64,000 bases of DNA from contig OY856409.1 of the NCBI GenBank assembly GCA_963693085.1, forward strand, positions 664,545,591 through 664,609,590, in the 5' to 3' direction. A program made the position numbers and the translations under genes. The notes beneath the pieces are model-generated. The model saw only the letters and a list, made by a program, of their open reading frames with translations, was not told the origin of the DNA and searched no databases. The DNA is from Alisma plantago-aquatica (lineage: Eukaryota; Streptophyta; Magnoliopsida; Alismatales; Alismataceae). Positions 61,446-64,000 of this stretch are shown piece after piece; the first letter of the stretch is position 1, and each line of letters opens with the position of its first letter.

Positions 61446-61676
61446 AATATTCGGCCGAGTTTGTCCTGCACAAACTCGACCGACACCCTTACTGTAGGGA
61501 TTCAAAAGTCATCCAAAAATTATGCCAATTTAAACGAGTGTCTAAAACTGTGTTTTTCAGGCACAGTTAAAATTTGAGATTAATTGGATATACCAATAAA
61601 ATGATAAAATTCAATTACCACACTGCTGTATAATTCTGGAAATGTGATCGGTCGAGTTTGAAACTCGGCCGATAAA
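61446..61676 (-). repeat. CG-rich palindromes in U3 of the minus gypsy LTR
   Basis: CGGCCGAGTTTGT (about 61451) pairs with ACAAACTCGACCG (about 61470). ATCGGTCGAGTTT (about 61648) pairs with AAACTCGGCCGAT (about 61662). They lie 260-490 bp upstream of the minus-strand TATA and share the CGGTCGA/TCGACCG core with the SiL hairpins. Confidence 0.75.
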
Positions 61677-62046
61677 CAGGTCAGGGCATTCTTCAAAAAT
61701 TCTGATATTTTTCAATGTTGTTTACATTTTATATATCCAAATCATATCCAAATTTGAAGTAAATCAGAATTACCCATAAAATACTAAAAATCATTTAGTG
61801 AGACATTCTACTTATCAAATTCTGTATTCATGCATCATTAAAACCCTATTTTGGGCCGATTAGGGTTTATGTTTCTCAAACCCTAATTCTCAAGACAAAA
61901 GAATATTTAGACTTATTATTATAGTTAAAACATCCTAATTGTGTTATCGTCATTAATTATATTTCAATAATGATTATTTCAATTAATCTTTGCAATTGTC
62001 TAGGTAAACCCTAGTTTACCAATTAAGCTCAGATGGGGTCGTAACA

Positions 62047-64000
62047 ACTCTCCCCCCTTAGAATGTTTCGTCCTCGAAACATGAACCTACAAGAAAGATA
62101 CATTCAAGGTTATTCTAAACTTCTAAATCCTTCCATGCCATTATATTCTTGTATTTCATACCCGAATGTAGTTTTCAACATTAGATCTTTTAATTCTTTA
62201 CTAAATCACAACATATTTCAAATAGTTCTCAATGATATCAAGCAAATTCTTTATGCCACAGTCAAACATAGAATGCAAAGATAAACCACCACGCTTTCAC
62301 TGCGCAACTCTGATATTCTGATACAACGATCTCAACTTATGCGGCTCAGAAAGTTCTATTGTTCTGTATCACCTTTAAGTGACAAAAGCAAGTTCACCAC
62401 GCTGTTTTAAACTTTAATAACATGTTGCTCAGATAGCAAAACAGTCTTGAATTAAAAGACTAAATTCAACAATCAATTGCACAATACTACTATTGGCATC
62501 CCCATTGGGTCATGGATGCATGAGGTGAAGCATTACCACCTCATTTCATACTATCCTGTTTCGATCCTGGGACCTGTGGGTTATGGGCCCACACACAATT
62601 CAAAGTGTAACCATCGTATTATATCATTTTAGGGTTTCAACAATAGTAATAATGTAATCCACAATTGTATCAGTCATTCAAGCATTAATCATACTCAATT
62701 ACCATCACTCAGTTATATTAGAGCTAGGTATAACAAGCTACACCTCATTAGGGTTACTTGTCCAAACAATCTAATTATCATCCCTTTCTATTAATATGAG
62801 TGAATAAGTATGACTACCTTGTTCAGGGTATCTCTCCATGTGTTCAGACATCATCCAAACCGTATCACCATATCACAAATACACAATAGTAAGATGCATA
62901 TCAGGTATGAATTACTACAACTATCATACGCCTTTAGTTTAACATATAGCTTGCACACATACACTGAAATCATATGTAGAACCAACTTTCATACCCTAAT
63001 ATGCCTTCAACAAATCATACATGTAAAAACAAATTCATATATTACATAAAGCTAGTGCTTTCCCATATCTTTCTGCTCATTCATTACTTCTTTACCTTTT
63101 GCTACCTATCCTTTCATATGATTATATACGATAAACATCATTAGCATTGAATCATTTAAGATAGGAATAGATTATTCATCATTCTTGCTATCACACAAGA
63201 ATTTATTTCTTATCGCACTTCATCATATTGTATGTCACTATTACATTCACTAGATGACCCCACCAAGGTAGTTATGCACCATATATGATTCAATTTCTCT
63301 TATCATTTCATTCCCATCTTGCTCTCATTAAGGAATATATGAAAGAGAAGATGATTTTAAAACTTGGAATTCTTGTATTCAAGCATTCCCTTAATACATT
63401 CTCGTATGTAGATTTACTTAGTTATCAACAGAGATATTTGATTAATTAGCACTTGCTTGAATCTCACAACCTCTTTATTTTATAACTTCTCCATCATATT
63501 TCAAACCCTTTCTTACGTTCCATAGTCCTCTCACCATATACTACTCTTTAACCAGTCATCTTTAATTCTAAATTTTTCCCTTATGACCATGTTGTTTATT
63601 CATATGTATGGTCATGTATACCATGTTGCACATAATTCCACCTTTATCTTTATACTATTGTGAAGTTAACATTCTAAATTAATAGTCCTTCTATTAGTTT
63701 TTACTCATGTTGAATACATTACATATTCTTCATTTTTACATCAAGTGGATCATGCATGGTTCAAACATAGTTTCTCTTTCAATCAAGTTTTTCTCTCCTG
63801 AATACAGTCTACCTTTGTATGACTTATTCATTCATTAAACTACACCTATGTTCTTTGCTTAGAAATTAGTTTGTTGTTCTAGTCTTATGAATTATATGAT
63901 CATATGATTCTCTTCACTTTTATGGACCTATTGAATGATCAACTGTATTCTTCTACTTAGCCTTTTCTTTAGAGTTCATAAAAGCATTGTACTCTATTAT
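62047..64000 (-). other. Gypsy interior adjoining the minus LTR, not decoded
   Basis: The polypurine tract and the FEDET-like 3' end (to about 62085) belong to the minus-strand element. Beyond that I recognise no pol domain, so the rest may be a long untranslated region or decayed sequence. Confidence 0.5.

Larger units (their letters stand above)
58749..62046 (-). repeat. Minus-strand gypsy 3' LTR (3298 bp)
   Basis: Plus strand runs TGTTACACCCCG to GGGGTCGTAACA. On the minus strand it is preceded by TAAGGGGGGAGAGT (polypurine tract, 62047-62060) and a GAGGACGAAACATTC end-of-pol motif typical of chromoviruses. A minus-strand TATA-like TTATATGAAC is near 61188. Confidence 0.8.

Overview
This is nuclear DNA from a flowering plant with a large, repeat-rich genome. 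The evidence is nested LTR retrotransposons with tRNA-iMet-type primer sites, plant-specific Sirevirus-like and chromovirus-like remains, tRNA-derived SINEs, a hAT-type element and microsatellite-associated MITEs. I found no intact host gene, rRNA or functional tRNA. The species cannot be determined from the sequence.

Layout. 1-7295: a Sirevirus-like but pol-less LTR element (here SiL-1, plus strand; the first ~68 bp of its 5' LTR lie outside the window). 7296-10318: decayed Ty3/gypsy chromovirus pol, followed by its long 3' LTR (10319-20986). That LTR is split by SiL-2 (10725-18126, minus strand), a complete sister of SiL-1 with a 5-bp target duplication (AGAGG). 20987-31880: mostly unrecognisable old sequence, with a heavily decayed third homologue of the SiL ORF2 (26315-27310) and a SINE with its target duplication (28463-28689). 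31890-33013: LINE relic. 33014-52253: an Angela/Tork-like Ty1/copia element, truncated in RT. Its 5' LTR carries a hAT-type element, its leader a cluster of four microsatellite-embedded TIR elements (36354-38246), and its GAG-pre-integrase region a 10-kb Ty3/gypsy deletion derivative (40808-50848, TSD AAAAT). 52254-64000: a minus-strand chromovirus LTR, a second SINE-like block, a truncated plus-strand LTR, decayed gypsy pol, and a minus-strand gypsy 3' LTR with its polypurine tract.

Most interesting system: SiL-1 and SiL-2 share one architecture and lack all of pol. ORF1 is the C-terminal half of a copia/Sirevirus-type Gag (CCHC knuckle, acidic run, coiled coil, CCHC knuckle). ORF2 (456-460 aa) resembles the 'putative plant transposon protein' family (PF20167-like) and is open in both copies. 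Upstream of ORF2, both copies have an internal duplicate of the LTR promoter layout: clustered TCGGTCGA/TCGACCGA inverted repeats, an array of five AACGGTC motifs resembling the plant mitosis-specific activator (MSA) element, and a TATA box about 140 bp before the ATG. I infer a non-autonomous Sirevirus family in which ORF2 has its own, possibly cell-cycle-regulated, promoter. Similar CG-rich palindromes also sit in the U3 of two unrelated LTR families in this window.
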